This document shows, in pieces, positions 63,953 through 64,000 of a stretch of DNA of 64,000 nt (positions are counted from its first letter, which is position 1; each line of letters opens with the position of its first letter). Position numbers and translations under genes: made by a program. Source of the stretch: CBIHON01 sp966211965 (GTDB taxonomy: Bacteria > Pseudomonadota > Gammaproteobacteria > Burkholderiales > Burkholderiaceae_D); the NCBI GenBank assembly GCA_966211965.1, contig CBIHON010000005.1, positions 124,001 to 188,000 on the forward strand, given 5' to 3'. The notes below the pieces were generated by a model. It made no database searches, had not been told where the DNA came from, and saw only the letters and a list, made by a program, of their open reading frames with translations.

Positions 63953-64000
63953 ATGAATCCATCCAAGCGACTCGGCTTTGCCACCGAAATCGATTTCACG
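63953..64000 (+). CDS. Start of a further injection-system gene, cut by the window end
   Basis: An ATG after GGAGAG opens a frame reading MNPSKRLGFATEIDFT to the last base. Its position 17 bp behind the tube gene suggests another tail component. The fragment is too short to name. Confidence 0.5.
   Translation, partial: MNPSKRLGFATEIDFT

Overview
The window looks like chromosome from a betaproteobacterium of the order Burkholderiales, most likely family Oxalobacteraceae. This is inferred from GC-rich coding sequence, the hemE-priA pairing, the overall gene set, and abundant small TA-flanked and REP-like repeats. No rRNA is present, so the genus cannot be fixed from the sequence alone.

Layout. 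1-2.4 kb: remnants of a polyamine-type ABC permease pair, then gabD. 2.5-6.1 kb (minus strand): an unusual cassette of a subtilisin-like protease without a signal peptide, a stand-alone homologue of its pro-region, and a Gly/Gln-rich protein with exact 231-bp tandem repeats whose motif recurs in the protease tail. 6.6-11.3 kb: a transposase-like HTH protein, hemE, an 827-bp duplicated DnaA-box region, and priA. 11.4-28.5 kb: mostly housekeeping genes (M48 peptidase, DUF898, dinB, VOC protein, YgiQ, flavoprotein, SDR, rdgC, amino-acid binding protein, slyX, rep), tRNA-Val and tRNA-Asp, and a decayed fadH-like gene. 28.6-31.0 kb: an IS4-type transposase with an altered first catalytic position, a MITE, and a complete IS630 element inserted at the MITE's terminal TA. 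31.1-41 kb: ferredoxin, two overlapping sensor-kinase hybrids, an ElaB/YqjE/YqjK-like envelope operon, a cytochrome, tRNA-Arg, and a MocR regulator divergent from GNAT and RidA genes. 42-46.5 kb: two secreted repeat proteins and a lambda-R-type muramidase overlapping a gene for a secreted Cys-rich protein. 46.6-48.2 kb: a retron, with msr-msd-like RNA and a reverse transcriptase carrying a long N-terminal extension. 48-52.8 kb: cytochrome c, a ferritin-like protein divergent from a SufR-like regulator, a lipoprotein, and a secreted SRPBCC protein. 52.9-56.7 kb: a KamA-family aminomutase and class III aminotransferase opposite a LysR regulator. 57-64 kb: one end of a contractile injection (eCIS/phage-tail-like) locus, with AAA+ ATPase, DUF4255 protein, two less familiar proteins, sheath and tube. 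It runs off the window.

The most notable systems are the retron, the three-gene subtilase/pro-region/repeat-protein cassette, the eCIS end, and the duplicated DnaA-box region between hemE and priA. Several small mobile repeats (a 123-124 bp MITE in three copies, a 176-bp MITE, a 55-bp palindrome, REP-like pairs) punctuate the region. Two MITEs lie exactly on stop codons. The pot and fadH remnants both show large internal deletions, so accessory metabolic genes are decaying here.
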